Below, in pieces: positions 9,467-19,271 of a DNA stretch of 64,000 nucleotides. Below the pieces are notes generated by a model. That model ran no database searches and was not told the origin of the DNA. It saw nothing but the letters and a program-made list of their open reading frames with translations. Both the position numbers and the translations under genes were made by a program. The stretch is from Cryobacterium breve (lineage in GTDB: Bacteria; Actinomycetota; Actinomycetes; Actinomycetales; Microbacteriaceae), in assembly GCF_027594785.1 (NCBI RefSeq), contig NZ_CP075584.1, positions 2,232,001 through 2,296,000 of the forward strand. The letters are read 5' to 3'. The stretch's first letter is position 1, and each line of letters begins with the position of its first letter.

Positions 9467-10809
9467 CTACCCCCGGGGCAGGGCGTCGCCGACCGCGATC
9501 CCGGAGTTCGTGGCCGTGTTGCTCCGTCGTTCCGGGCTCTTCCAGGTGCCGCTCGACCGGCCGAAAAAGGCCTGCGGGATGGTCCGGAGGCAGATGAAGG
9601 CGTCGACGATGCGCACGAGCGGGAAACCGATCCCGAGCACCAGGTACTGCGCTCTCCCGGTCACGATCACGACCAGGATCGTGAGCAGGTAGTCCGGCAC
9701 CAGCACCCCGATCACGATGGACGTCGGGGGGGACCGCCTGGGCGACCGCGATCCACACGGGATCGGCCGAGACCTCCCCCCAGGCCGACGCACCGAGTGA
9801 GAACAGGAGAAGCGGAAGGAAGATCAGCATCATGATGCTGCTCGTCACGAGTTCGAAGACGTAGAGTGCGAGCGCTCCCCAGAAGGTCCCGAACCGGAAA
9901 CCGTGCCTGCGGACCGTCTGCCAGAAGCCGAGCGTCCACCTGCGCAGCTGTTTCGTGTAGTCCCGGAAGGTGTCGGGGTCCTGGGTGTACGCGATCGCAG
10001 CGAGGGGGTGGAACGCGATGCGGCCGAGACGCTTGGCATGCACCTCGAATGTCATGTTGAAGTCCTCGATCGCGAGACCTGGGGCCGAGATGTCGATGTC
10101 GGCGAGGATCCGGCTGCGGTACATGCTCGCGAAGCCGGGGACGATCGACACCACGTTCGCGAAGCGGGCTGCCTGGCCATACTTGAGGAGGTACTGCACG
10201 ACGACATAGAACCGCTCACGGTACGCCACGAGGAAACGGCCGAGCCGGGTCGGTGACGGTGGGTCCGTGACCGTCGCTGCCCGGCCGGCGACGGCGACGA
10301 CCCCCGGATCGTCGAAGTACGGGAGGCCCGTCTCCATGTAGTCATCCGCGAGCTGGGTGTCGGCATCCAGAAGCATCACGATCTCGAAGCGTTCGGCAAG
10401 CCGGGAAGTGCGTGATCGCGGCGACGAGCGCACCCGCCTTGCCGCGGTTGGGCAGGAGCTCGACGACGTTCGCGCCGCTCTCCTCCGCGATCGCCGCCGT
10501 CGTGTCCTTCGACGCGTCCGAGGCGATGAAGATGTTGCCGACGGGCACGAGCCTGGCCGCGGAGCGGATCGTGTTCCGGATCACGAGTTCCTCGTTGTGG
10601 GCCGCGATCAGCACGGCGACGTCGTTCGGGGTGACACGGCCTGCCGGTGCCGTACCCGCCCGGCCCGCCGTCGTCTGCGCGAGCCGGTGGCGTGCGCTCC
10701 GCGGCCGCTTCCGGAACGCCTGCGCGACGACCCGGCCCAGACCGACAGTGCCCCACAGGGCGGTGTTCACCCCCACCACGAGGATCAGCACCACGATCAG
10801 ACTCAGCAT
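9467..10809 (-). CDS. processive family-2 glycosyltransferase, membrane bound (two frameshifts)
   Basis: About 446 residues. An N-terminal helix (LIVVLILVVGVNTALW) precedes a GT2 domain with AVLIAAHNEE, the DAD metal motif, the acceptor-side ED (GLAIEDFNMTFE) and QLRRW, the motif set of processive synthases such as hyaluronan, chitin and PNAG synthases. Two to four helices follow. Two frame breaks, at about 10407 and in a run of seven G at 9726-9732, restore conserved sequence when one base is removed at each. ATG at 10809 has GGAGAG upstream. It is divergent from the UDP-sugar dehydrogenase and shares its control region, so it is the likely polymerase of the locus. Confidence 0.8.
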
Positions 10810-11086
10810 GTGACTCTCCGTCGGCCGCCGGCGGCGGGGTCGCACCGGTGGTCCGACCGTACACGCGGCGCCGGGAGCCCGCGACAGCAGACAACTGCGG
10901 TTAACCACATCCGACTGCGGGATGCCCACACGATCCCGCAGAGTCCCCTCCACGGGTTGCCCGGACCGGGACATCTGCAGAGACTGGCCGCGGGAACACC
11001 ACAGGCCGCGCACCGTCGAGTCCCGAAACTCCTCCCTTGCCAGCGGCGCATCCGCCTCACCGACTTACCCAAACAAAGGACCTGGA
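10810..11086. promoter_or_regulatory. divergent control region between GT2 and UDP-sugar dehydrogenase
   Basis: This 277-base gap serves both genes. It contains a perfect inverted repeat, CTGCGGGAT at 10915-10923 and ATCCCGCAG at 10933-10941, with a nine-base spacer: a good operator candidate. A TTAACC-containing low-GC patch lies just before it. AAAGGA precedes the dehydrogenase ATG. Confidence 0.5.
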
Positions 11087-12450
11087 ATGTCAATCGAAAT
11101 CGTCGACGACTCTTCCCTTCCGCTCACGCACCAGGGCCGTCAGCGCACGGCCGCGGACTCCCTGCTCATCCCGGTCATCCCCCGCACGCAGTTCGACTTC
11201 GACGTCGCCATCGTCGGCCTCGGCTACGTCGGACTGCCCACGGCACTGTCCCTGCACGCCGCCGGTCTCCGGGTGCTCGGCGTCGACGTGAGTGAACGCC
11301 GGCTCGCCGTGATCCGCAGCGGTGAGGCCGACCTCCTCGAGTCCGACCGCGATCGCCTCGAGACGGCGATGACGGGCGACGACTTCCAGATCACCGGCGA
11401 CACCTACCTGCTCGGTGACGCGGCGGCGGTCATCATCTGCGTCCCCACCCCGATCGACGAGCACCTCACCCCGGACCTCGAGATCCTCGCGAGCGCGTGC
11501 ACGATGGTCGTCGACGCCGCCGTTCCCGGCCAGGCTCCTGATGCTCACATCCACGACGTACCCCGGCTGCACCAGGGACCTCCTCGTCACCCCGCTGCTC
11601 GTGCGCGGCCTGACCGCCGGCAAGGACATCTTCGTGTCCTTCAGCCCGGAACGCATCGACCCCGGCAACGACCGCTACGCCCACGAGGACGTGCCGCGGG
11701 TCGTCGGCGGGGCGACACCGGCCTGCCAGACCGCGGGAGCCGCCCTCCTCGGCCGCTACGCCCGCAACATCCACGGCGTCAGCTCCCTCGAGGTCGCCGA
11801 GATGAGCAAGCTCCTCGAGAACACCTTCCGGGCGGTGAACATCGCCCTGGCGAACGAGTTCGCCGAGGCGTGCCTCGCCCTCGGGCTCTCGGTCATCGAG
11901 GTCATCAACGCCGCGGCGACCAAGCCGTACGGGTTCATGCCCTTCTTCCCCGGTGCCGGCGTCGGCGGGCACTGCATCCCGTGCGACCCGCACTACCTGC
12001 TCTGGCAGGCTCCGCAAGGCCCACGTCGACGCACCCGTCATCGAACACGCGATGAGCGAGATCGCCGGCCGTCCGCGGCGGGTCCTCGAGCGGGTGCGCG
12101 AGACCCTCGCCGACCAGGGCAAGCCGCTCCGCGGCTCACGCGTGCTCGTGGTCGGGGTGTCCTACAAGCCCAACGTCGCCGACCTGCGCGAGTCGCCCGC
12201 CCTGGAGATCCTCAGCATGCTGGCCGACCAGGGCGCGGACGTCGGGTTCCACGACCCGTTCTTCGGGTCCGTGCGGCTCAGGGACGGCCGCGAGCTCACC
12301 GCGACGATCGACCCTGACGCGTTCGGCGCCGACCTCGTGGTCCTGCACACCGACCACGACAACGTCGACTGGGAATGGCTCTCCCCCGAGGTCCTTGTGC
12401 TCGACACGACCTACCGTCGCACCGACCTGCCGCGCCGCGTGCAGCTCTGA
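11087..12450 (+). CDS. UDP-N-acetyl-hexosamine 6-dehydrogenase (WecC/WbpA type; two frameshifts)
   Basis: About 453 residues. The NAD fold carries VAIVGLGYVGLPTA near residue 40. The catalytic-domain blocks STTYPGCTRDLL, SPERIDPGN, EMSKLLENTFRAVNIALANE and the active-site Cys in PGAGVGGHCIPCDPHYLL are all present. The C-terminal half has VGVSYKPNVADLRESPALEIL. These blocks are typical of UDP-GlcNAc or UDP-ManNAc dehydrogenases making uronic acids. The frame breaks at 11531-11537 and 12006-12012, both reading CAGGCTC where CAGCTC restores the protein. AAAGGA lies ahead of ATG 11087. It probably supplies an amino-uronic donor to the nearby GT2. Confidence 0.88.
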
Positions 12451-12466
12451 CCCCTCCCTTCCCGGG

Positions 12467-12499
12467 CGGATGCCGGGGCCGCTCGGCCCCCGGCATCCG
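12467..12499. terminator. intercistronic hairpin
   Basis: CGGATGCCGGGGCC (12467-12480) pairs with GGCCCCCGGCATCCG (12485-12499) around a four-base loop with one bulged base. It lies between the dehydrogenase and the epimerase and could reduce read-through or stabilise the upstream message. Confidence 0.5.
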
Positions 12500-12533
12500 T
12501 TGCCCTGCCCACCCCTTCGATCGGAGAACCACC

Positions 12534-13592
12534 GTGAAATCATTGATCACCGGCGGCGCCGGCTTCATCGGCAGCCACCTCACCGAATACCTGTTGCAGC
12601 AGGGCGACGACGTCATCGTGCTCGACGACCTGTCGACGGGCTCGCTCCGCAACCTCGCCGGGGTCAGCGACAACCCCCGGTTGCGATTCGTCGAGGGCAA
12701 CATCCTCGACAAGGCGCTCGTCACCGGCCTCATCACGGGGCGCGACCGGGTCTTCCACCTCGCCGCGGCCGTCGGCGTCAAGCTCATCGTCGAAGAACCG
12801 CTGACGAGCCTGCGCACCAACATCCACGGCACCGAGAACGTGCTCGACGCCTGCGTCGCCGCGGGCGCGACCCTGCTGCTCGCGTCGACGAGCGAGATTT
12901 ACGGGAAGAACACCGCTGACAGCCTCGACGAGGACTCCGACCGCATCCTCGGCTCCGCTCTCAAGTCTCGCTGGACGTACGCGGCCGCGAAGGGGATCGA
13001 CGAGGCATTCGCCCACGCCTACTGGCGTGAACTGGGCCTCTCGGTCGCCATCGTGCGCCTGTTCAACACCGTCGGGCCCCGCCAGACCGGGCGCTACGGA
13101 ATGGTCTTCCCGAACCTCGTCGGCCAGGCGCAGCGCGGGGAACCTCTCACGGTCTTCGGCGACGGCAGGCAGACCCGGTGCTTCTCCTACGTCGGCGACA
13201 TCGTGCCCGCCCTGGTCCGCCTCGCCGAGACTCCGGCCGCGTACGGCCTGGCCGTCAACATGGGCGGCGCCCAGGAGATCTCGATCCTCGGCCTCGCCGA
13301 GCGGGTGATCGACGTGCTCGGCTCGACGAGCACCATCAGCCTGATTCCCTACGAGCAGGCGTACGCCCCCGGCTACGAGGACATGCGCCGTCGGGTTCCC
13401 AACAACGGGCTCGCGCGCAAGCTCGTCGACTTCGAACCCAGGACCCCCCTCGACGACGTGATCCGCAATGTGGCCGGCGCCGCAGTGGCCGGCGGAAACG
13501 GCAACGAGGCGATGGCCCTCGCGGGTTCGCCGCTGCATCCGCACGACCCCGGCCTCGTCGCCGCCGGCAGCCAGACGCCCGGTGTGCTCTGA
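12534..13592 (+). CDS. NAD-dependent epimerase/dehydratase (UDP-sugar 4-epimerase-like)
   Basis: 352 residues of the extended SDR family. The N-terminus has TGGAGFIGSHL for NAD binding, the catalytic region has STSEIYG and YAAAKGIDE (YxxxK), and RLFNTVGPRQTGRYGMVFP follows. This pattern fits UDP-glucose or UDP-HexNAc 4-epimerases and UDP-glucuronate decarboxylase relatives. GTG at 12534 follows GGAGAACC and starts directly at the Rossmann strand. Its stop overlaps the glmS ATG (TGATG), so the two are translationally coupled. It likely sets the sugar stereochemistry of the polymer precursor. Confidence 0.82.
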   Translation: MKSLITGGAGFIGSHLTEYLLQQGDDVIVLDDLSTGSLRNLAGVSDNPRLRFVEGNILDKALVTGLITGRDRVFHLAAAVGVKLIVEEPLTSLRTNIHGTENVLDACVAAGATLLLASTSEIYGKNTADSLDEDSDRILGSALKSRWTYAAAKGIDEAFAHAYWRELGLSVAIVRLFNTVGPRQTGRYGMVFPNLVGQAQRGEPLTVFGDGRQTRCFSYVGDIVPALVRLAETPAAYGLAVNMGGAQEISILGLAERVIDVLGSTSTISLIPYEQAYAPGYEDMRRRVPNNGLARKLVDFEPRTPLDDVIRNVAGAAVAGGNGNEAMALAGSPLHPHDPGLVAAGSQTPGVL

Positions 13593-15377
13593 TGTGCGGG
13601 ATCATCGCCTGTCGCGCCTTCGAACCCGCTCCCGGATATCTCGTCGCGGGACTCAAGCGCCTCGAGTACCGCGGCTACGACTCTGCGGGCATCGCCGTAT
13701 CCGCGGCAGACGGCACGACGGCCGTGTTCCGCACGATCTCCCGCGTCGACTCCCTGACCGGGCTCGTCGAGGATTGGGACGGCCCCTTGCTTGCCGGCAC
13801 CGGCATCGGACACACCCGCTGGGCCACCCACGGCGGGGTGAGCGTGCAGAACGCGCACCCTCACCAGGACTGCGAGGGCCGCCTGAGCGTCGTGCACAAC
13901 GGCATCCTCGACAACGCGGACCGGCTGCGGGCCGAGCTCGTGCACGCCGGCCACCGCTTCTCCTCTGAGGTCGACAGTGAGGGTCATCTGCCACCTCGTC
14001 GAGGACCGCCTGCTCGACTCAGACGACCTGCTCGGGGCGGTGAGCGACGCGGTCGCCCAGCTGACCGGGTCGTGGGCCCTCGTCGTCCTCGACGCGCGGA
14101 CAGGGCGCATGGTCGCCGCCGCGCACCGCTCACCGCTGCTCGCCGCCCGTTCCGCCGCCGGAATCTTCCTCGCGAGCGATATCTCGGCGATCGGCGACTG
14201 GGTCGACGAATTCCACATCCTCGCAGACGGCGACGTCGTCGAGGTCACCAACGACCTGGTCTGGACCAACTCCGGGATCCCGGCCGTGGTTCCCGCGCCC
14301 ATCCCGAGGCCACCGCGGCCGCACTTCTCGCTGACCGTCGAGGCCGACGACCACATGGCGGCCGAGATCCGGGAGCAACCGGAGGCCGCGGCCCGACTGC
14401 TCGAGGAGGTCGGCGGCCGGATCGCGACCGGCGAACTCTGGAACGACCTCGGCCTGCCCCGGTTCGACCGGATGCGGGTGGTCGCGTGCGGGACCTCCCT
14501 CAACGCCGGTGAGGTCATCGGTTCGGCCCTCAGCCGGCTCGGTGGGCTCGGTCATTCCTCCGTCGTCGCGAGCGAAGCGGCCGGCTCGGTCGTCGAGCCG
14601 GGAACGCTCACGGTGATGATCAGCCAGTCTGGCGAGACCGCGGACGTGCTCCGTGCCCTCGAGGAGGGACCGCAGGGCTCTCCGGTGCTGGCCCTCGTCA
14701 ACAACGTGCACTCGACGCTCGGCCGCAAGGTCGACGCCGTGCTGAGCTGCGCGGCCGGACCGGAAATCGGTGTCGCGGCCACGAAGACCTTCGTCTGCCA
14801 GGTCATCGTCGGCACGGGGCTCGTGATCTCCGCGCTCGTCGCAAGCGGCAGGATGGACGTCGCCCGCGCCCACCGCCTCGTCAACGACCTGTACCTCATT
14901 CCGGAGCAACTCGCGGAGGCCGCAGCGGCCGCGCGGGCCCTGCTCCCTCCTCTCGTCGAGGAGGTGCGCGGCGCGAAGGGCTTCCTGTTCCTCGGGCGGG
15001 GCGCCGGCGTCGCATACGCGGCTGAGGGCGCTCTCAAACTCAAGGAGATCACGTACCGCTGGGCGGAGGCCTATCCGGCCGGCGAGCTCAAGCACGGACC
15101 GCTCGCCCTCGTCGAAGAGGGCACCCCGGTCATCGTGATCGACGACGACGATCACCGGCTCGCGGGAAACATCGCCGAGGTGCGCGCCCGGGGCGGACGC
15201 ATCATCACGATCGGCCGGCCGGGCAGCAGCGTCGAGGTTCCGCTGTCCCTCGCCGCGCCGTGCGGACCGCTCGCGGCCGTCGTGCCCCTGCAGATGCTCG
15301 CACTCGGCCTCGCCGTCGAGCTCGGCTTCGACGCCGACAAGCCCCGCAACCTGGCCAAGTCGGTCACCGTGGACTGA
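13592..15377 (+). CDS. glmS: glucosamine-6-phosphate synthase (isomerizing; one frameshift)
   Basis: About 594 residues. Cys2 of MCGIIACRAFEP is the glutaminase nucleophile, and RLEYRGYDSAGIA, GHTRWATHG and HNGILDN complete that domain. The second half is two SIS domains with CGTSLNAG and SQSGETADVLRAL, ending in the signature LAKSVTVD. It makes GlcN-6-P from fructose-6-P and glutamine. The frame breaks near 13977 where GAGGGTC should be GAGGTC, giving EVDSEVICHLVEDRL. Coupling to an epimerase and the deacetylase downstream suggests a pathway-dedicated copy rather than the essential one, but only a genome search would settle that. Confidence 0.9.
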
Positions 15378-15454
15378 CCGGGGCGGCGAAGACCCGCGGG
15401 CCCAGGCAGGGCTCCACCCAAGACACCCGAGCACCAGAGAAGGAGCGTGGCACC

Positions 15455-17773
15455 ATGTCATCACGTAGACGGACGACCGGCGGATTTCTCCGCTGGGGGG
15501 CGATTCTGGCCGCAGGCGCGGTGTTCATCGGCGGTGGCGCCACAGCAGCCCATGCCGCGGTCACCGACCCGCCGACGATCGTCAGCCTCACCTTCGACGA
15601 CGGAAACGCCGACCAGAGCGCGGCAACGGCGATCCTCGACGCTGCCGGCCTGAAGGGGACATTCTTCATCACGACCGGCTGGATCGATTCGCCGACCTAT
15701 CTCACGCGCGCCCAGCTCTCGGCGATGAAGGCCGCGGGCCACGAGATCGCCGGGCACACGGTGAGCCACCCCGACCTGGCGACTCTCTCAGCGGCGGAGT
15801 ACACGAAGCAGATCTGCCAGGGCCGCAACACCCTCGCGGACTGGGGCTTCCCGACGACGGACTTCGCCTACCCGTTCGCGAGCGTGACCCCGGCCCTCGA
15901 GGCGGCGGTCAGTGCCTGCGGCTTCAACAGCGCCCGCAACCTCGGCGACACCTTCACGCGGTTCGGCGGAACCGCCGGGCTGTTCGCCGAGACGATTCCA
16001 CCTGCAAACGCCTTCCAGACCCGGGCGCCCGACGAGGTCGACGCGACGTGGACCCTGGCCGACCTGCAGAAGACCGTGACGGACGCCGAAACGAGCGGCG
16101 GCGGCTGGGTCCAGCTGACCTTCCACCACATCTGCACCAACGCCGCGCTGGTGTGTGACCCGCTCAACCTCACGAACGACCCGGCGATCTTCCAGCAGTT
16201 CGTCGACTGGCTCAAGGTCCGCAAGGCGACCGACCCCGGCTCGACCACGAACACGACCGTCAAGACGGTGCAGCAGGTCATCGGCGGGGCAGTGAAGCCC
16301 CTCGTCGCCTCCACGAACGCCTTCCGGGCCGCTCCGGCAGCGGGCGAGAACGGCGTGCTCAACCCGAGCCTCGAGACGGCGAGCTCCATCGTGACGACGC
16401 CCGCGCAGCCTCCGCAATGCTGGCAGGCCGGCGGCTTCGGCGCCAGCACCGCCACCTTCACGACCCTGACTACGGCGGCAGAGGCGCACACCGGAACCAA
16501 GGCCGAGCAACTCGTCGTGACCGGCCTCGTGAGCGGCGACGCGAAACTCGCCCTGATGCAGGACCTCGGCACGTGCGCGCCCACGGCCACCCCGGGCCAC
16601 ACGTACTCACTGAGAACCTGGTACAAATCGACGGTGACCACCCAGTTCGACGTGTACTACCGAAATGCGGTCGGCGGCTGGATCTACTGGTCCTCGAGCC
16701 CGTTGTTCTCGTCCTCGGCCGCATACACTCAAGCATCCTGGACGACGCCGCCCGTGCCCGCCGGCTCGACCGGGATCAGTTTCGGGCTGAATCTCACCAC
16801 GAACGGAACACTCGTGACCGATGACTACGCCCTCTACGACAGTGTCGGCGCCCCGCCGCCTTCGGTGTCGACCCGGCTCGCCGGCGCCGACCGGCTGGCA
16901 ACTGCCGTGCAAATCTCCCAGGCATACGCGCCGGGTGTTGCACGCGTGTACCTGGCCAATGGCTACAATTTCCCCGACGCCCTGAGTGCGGCTCCCGCTG
17001 CTGCTCACTTCCAGTCGCCGGTCCTCCTCACTCCGCCGGATCGATTGGTCCCCGGCGTGGCGGCAGAGATCACCAGGCTCGCACCGACGCTGATCGTCGC
17101 GGTCGGCGGCACAAATGTCGTCTCAGACGCCGTGCTCGCACAAGCGCAGGCCGCACGGCCGACAGCCACGGTGATACGGATCGCCGGACCTGACCGCTAT
17201 GCGACGTCGCGGGCGATCGCACTTGATGCTTTCGGATCAGGAGCGACCTCGGCCTATCTCGCATCCGGGGCCAACTTCCCGGATGCGCTCGCCGCCGGTC
17301 CGGCAGCTGCGCACTTCGGTGGGCCCACGATCCTGGTCCCCGGTGCGAGCGCGACCCTGGACACGGCGACCGCGAACCTTTTGGCCACCTTGAAGGTCAC
17401 GACGGTTCGCATCGCGGGCGACGCCAACTCCGTCACCGCAGGAATCGAGAACTCCGTCAAGGTCGTACCCGGAGTCACAACCGTCAAGCGCAATTCCGGC
17501 GCCGACCGATATGCAACGGCGGTCGCGATCAACTTCGACGCCTTCGCCACGAGTTCGACGGCATACCTCGCGGTCGGGACGAGCTTCCCGGACGCGATGG
17601 CCGGCGCAGCCCTGGCCGGCTTGAAGAATGCGCCGCTGTACCTGAGTCCGACGACCTGCCTCGGAGCGGGGGTGTCCACCGAGATGCAACGACTCGGCGC
17701 GACCTCGCTCGTGCTGTTCGGCGGGACCGCAGTACTCAGCGACAACGTCTACAATCTGGTCGGCTGCGTCTGA
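15455..17773 (+). CDS. secreted polysaccharide deacetylase with cell-wall-binding repeats
   Basis: 772 residues. A signal peptide (MSSRRRTTGG... AAHAA) spans about residues 1-32. The NodB deacetylase domain follows with SLTFDDGNADQ near residue 45 (catalytic Asp and metal Asp) and HTVSHPDL near residue 101 (metal His pair). A carbohydrate-binding-like beta region covers about 300-460. Three cell-wall-binding type-2 repeats complete it, each with a RxxGxDRxxTA-like start and FPDAL motif. It probably removes acetyl groups from a surface polymer while anchored in the wall. ATG 15455 has GAAGGAG upstream. The frame is intact and 77 bases after glmS. Confidence 0.88.
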   Translation: MSSRRRTTGGFLRWGAILAAGAVFIGGGATAAHAAVTDPPTIVSLTFDDGNADQSAATAILDAAGLKGTFFITTGWIDSPTYLTRAQLSAMKAAGHEIAGHTVSHPDLATLSAAEYTKQICQGRNTLADWGFPTTDFAYPFASVTPALEAAVSACGFNSARNLGDTFTRFGGTAGLFAETIPPANAFQTRAPDEVDATWTLADLQKTVTDAETSGGGWVQLTFHHICTNAALVCDPLNLTNDPAIFQQFVDWLKVRKATDPGSTTNTTVKTVQQVIGGAVKPLVASTNAFRAAPAAGENGVLNPSLETASSIVTTPAQPPQCWQAGGFGASTATFTTLTTAAEAHTGTKAEQLVVTGLVSGDAKLALMQDLGTCAPTATPGHTYSLRTWYKSTVTTQFDVYYRNAVGGWIYWSSSPLFSSSAAYTQASWTTPPVPAGSTGISFGLNLTTNGTLVTDDYALYDSVGAPPPSVSTRLAGADRLATAVQISQAYAPGVARVYLANGYNFPDALSAAPAAAHFQSPVLLTPPDRLVPGVAAEITRLAPTLIVAVGGTNVVSDAVLAQAQAARPTATVIRIAGPDRYATSRAIALDAFGSGATSAYLASGANFPDALAAGPAAAHFGGPTILVPGASATLDTATANLLATLKVTTVRIAGDANSVTAGIENSVKVVPGVTTVKRNSGADRYATAVAINFDAFATSSTAYLAVGTSFPDAMAGAALAGLKNAPLYLSPTTCLGAGVSTEMQRLGATSLVLFGGTAVLSDNVYNLVGCV

Positions 17774-17790
17774 CACCAGCCGCCGCTGTC

Positions 17791-17841
17791 CGCAGTCGTG
17801 GTCGGCGCCACCGTTTCCCGGAGGCGCCGGCCACGACTGCG
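17791..17841. terminator. terminator hairpin after the deacetylase
   Basis: CGCAGTCGTGGTCGGCGCC (17791-17809) pairs with 17823-17841 at 18 of 19 positions, the exception being a possible G-U pair, with a 13-base loop. It starts 17 bases after the stop codon. Confidence 0.7.
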
Positions 17842-17845
17842 ACCG

Positions 17846-17875
17846 CACCAGCACCAGCACCAGCACCAGCACCAG
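17846..17875. repeat. five tandem CACCAG hexamers
   Basis: (CACCAG)x5 runs from 17846 to 17875 in the gap before the secreted protein, followed by an imperfect GTACGAG/GCGAGTACGAG repeat. It is a simple-sequence tract that could vary in length and change promoter or leader spacing. Confidence 0.8.
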
Positions 17876-17908
17876 CAAAAGTACGAGTGCGAGTACGAGG
17901 GAGGGTGA

Positions 17909-18787
17909 ATGTCGACACCTGATGAGACCGGGAGTTGGACTCCCCGTCGTCGCGCGATCCTGATCAGCGTGCTGGCGATCGGCCTGACCGTGCTCGCCGT
18001 CCTGACCATCGTCTTCTCGACCGCTCCGCGACCGAGCCCGTCCGCGTCGCCTTCCGTAGCGCCGCCCACGTCACCGACCGCGACGGCCGGCCCGACGCCC
18101 ACCGGCACATCGAACCCCACGGCTCCGGTCGCGGGCGGGTACCCCTGGCACACCGGGATCGTCTCGACGACGTTCTGGGTCGGCGAGATCTTCGACCCGA
18201 ACGCCGCGGACGGCAGCCAGGTCTATTCGACGTATGACTCGGGGTGGATGGACAGCTACGGCGGCTGCGACGGTGTCCGGACCGCCGACGATTGCCAGAC
18301 CGAGGTGCGGACGGCGGCCAATGATTTCTTTCCGACCCAGCTGAAACCGAAGGAGAACCCGTTCTACCTCGACCTCCCGTTCGACGATCTCAACGACGCC
18401 CAGGCGTTCGCGACCCGCGAGCAGGTCGTGCCGTGGGCGGGCCAGTCCGCGTACGCGGGCTCGGCGGGCGATGACACCGTCAGCCTCATGAAGAACCGGT
18501 GGGTGCGCATCCGCTCGAACGGACAGACCTGTTACGGCCAGATCGAGGATGCCGGGCCCGGCCAGTACCACGACGCCGCCTATGTGTTCGGTGCGGACGA
18601 TGCCCGGCCGGCCAATAAGAAGTTCAACGGCGCGGGCATGGACGTCTCCCCGGCCCTGAACGGCTGCCTGCGCTTCAGCGACATCAACGGCGAGAACGAC
18701 ACTGTCGACTGGCAGTTCGTCGAGGCGGCGGATGTGCCGCAAGGGCCCTGGACGAAGATCGTCACGACGAGCGGCGTGCGCCCGTAG
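17909..18787 (+). CDS. secreted or membrane-anchored protein of unknown function
   Basis: 292 residues. A short basic N-terminus and one helix (ILISVLAIGLTVLAVLTIVF, about 16-36) form a signal anchor. A Ser/Thr/Pro linker (38-75) leads to an extracellular domain of about 215 residues with cysteines at GGCDG, DDC, QTC and NGC, probably forming two disulfides. Recognisable blocks are PFYLDLPFDD and WVRIRSNGQTCYGQIEDAGPG. I do not recognise the family with confidence. The GAGGGAGGGTGA ribosome site fixes ATG 17909. It lies after a terminator, so it is probably expressed separately from the polysaccharide genes it follows. Confidence 0.7.
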   Translation: MSTPDETGSWTPRRRAILISVLAIGLTVLAVLTIVFSTAPRPSPSASPSVAPPTSPTATAGPTPTGTSNPTAPVAGGYPWHTGIVSTTFWVGEIFDPNAADGSQVYSTYDSGWMDSYGGCDGVRTADDCQTEVRTAANDFFPTQLKPKENPFYLDLPFDDLNDAQAFATREQVVPWAGQSAYAGSAGDDTVSLMKNRWVRIRSNGQTCYGQIEDAGPGQYHDAAYVFGADDARPANKKFNGAGMDVSPALNGCLRFSDINGENDTVDWQFVEAADVPQGPWTKIVTTSGVRP

Positions 18788-18848
18788 GCCGGAACCCCGG
18801 TAACGCGAAGGAACCGCGGGCGCGGGCGTACACAGTAGGCCGCCGGAG

Positions 18849-19193
18849 CTAGAGCTTGAGCGACGCGATCAGGTCTGGGGCGTGGTTGGTCGTGAGGATC
18901 ACGCGCGAGAAGTCCTCGTCGACGAGGTCGATGACGACGGCCTGGCGGCGGCGCTTGATCGCGAGGAAGTCCTTGCCCCCGTGGAACTTCCACGTGCCGA
19001 CCGCGACCACGAGGGGAACCTCGAGACCGGGGGCGCGGATCCCCCGGATCCAGATCCACGGGTCGTCCGTGATCGTCACCGAGCGGATGTTCTCCCGCGC
19101 GACGACGATGTCCTCGCGACGGAAGGCCAGGGTCTTTTCCGCCTTCGTCAGGTGTACCTCGAGCCGATCGGGATGAACGCGCAAGGAAGCCAT
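18849..19193 (-). CDS. small conserved protein with a PH-like fold, function unknown
   Basis: 114 residues with alternating strands and no membrane segment. MASLRVHPDRLEVHLTKAEKTLAFRREDIVV resembles the first strands of bacterial PH-like domains, and DPWIWIRGIRAPG plus WKFHGGKDFLAIKRRRQAVVIDL are conserved-looking blocks. Similar short actinobacterial proteins exist, but no function is established that I can name. It stands alone between a secreted-protein gene and the end of hemL. Confidence 0.6.
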   Translation of the reverse strand: MASLRVHPDRLEVHLTKAEKTLAFRREDIVVARENIRSVTITDDPWIWIRGIRAPGLEVPLVVAVGTWKFHGGKDFLAIKRRRQAVVIDLVDEDFSRVILTTNHAPDLIASLKL

Positions 19194-19271
19194 AGGCCTA
19201 GTCTGCCCCGTTCGGCCGGTAATCCGGCTGTCGAAACCTCACAATGCAGTAACGCGGAACTGTGCGCGTCG

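Noticed and set aside
11531-12012. UDP-sugar dehydrogenase as a pseudogene
   Set aside because: Both breaks share the CAGGCTC signature found at ten other sites, and every catalytic block is conserved, so a read error is more likely.
13970-13985. Programmed frameshift in glmS
   Set aside because: There is no slippery heptamer or pseudoknot signal, and a single extra G in a short run explains it.
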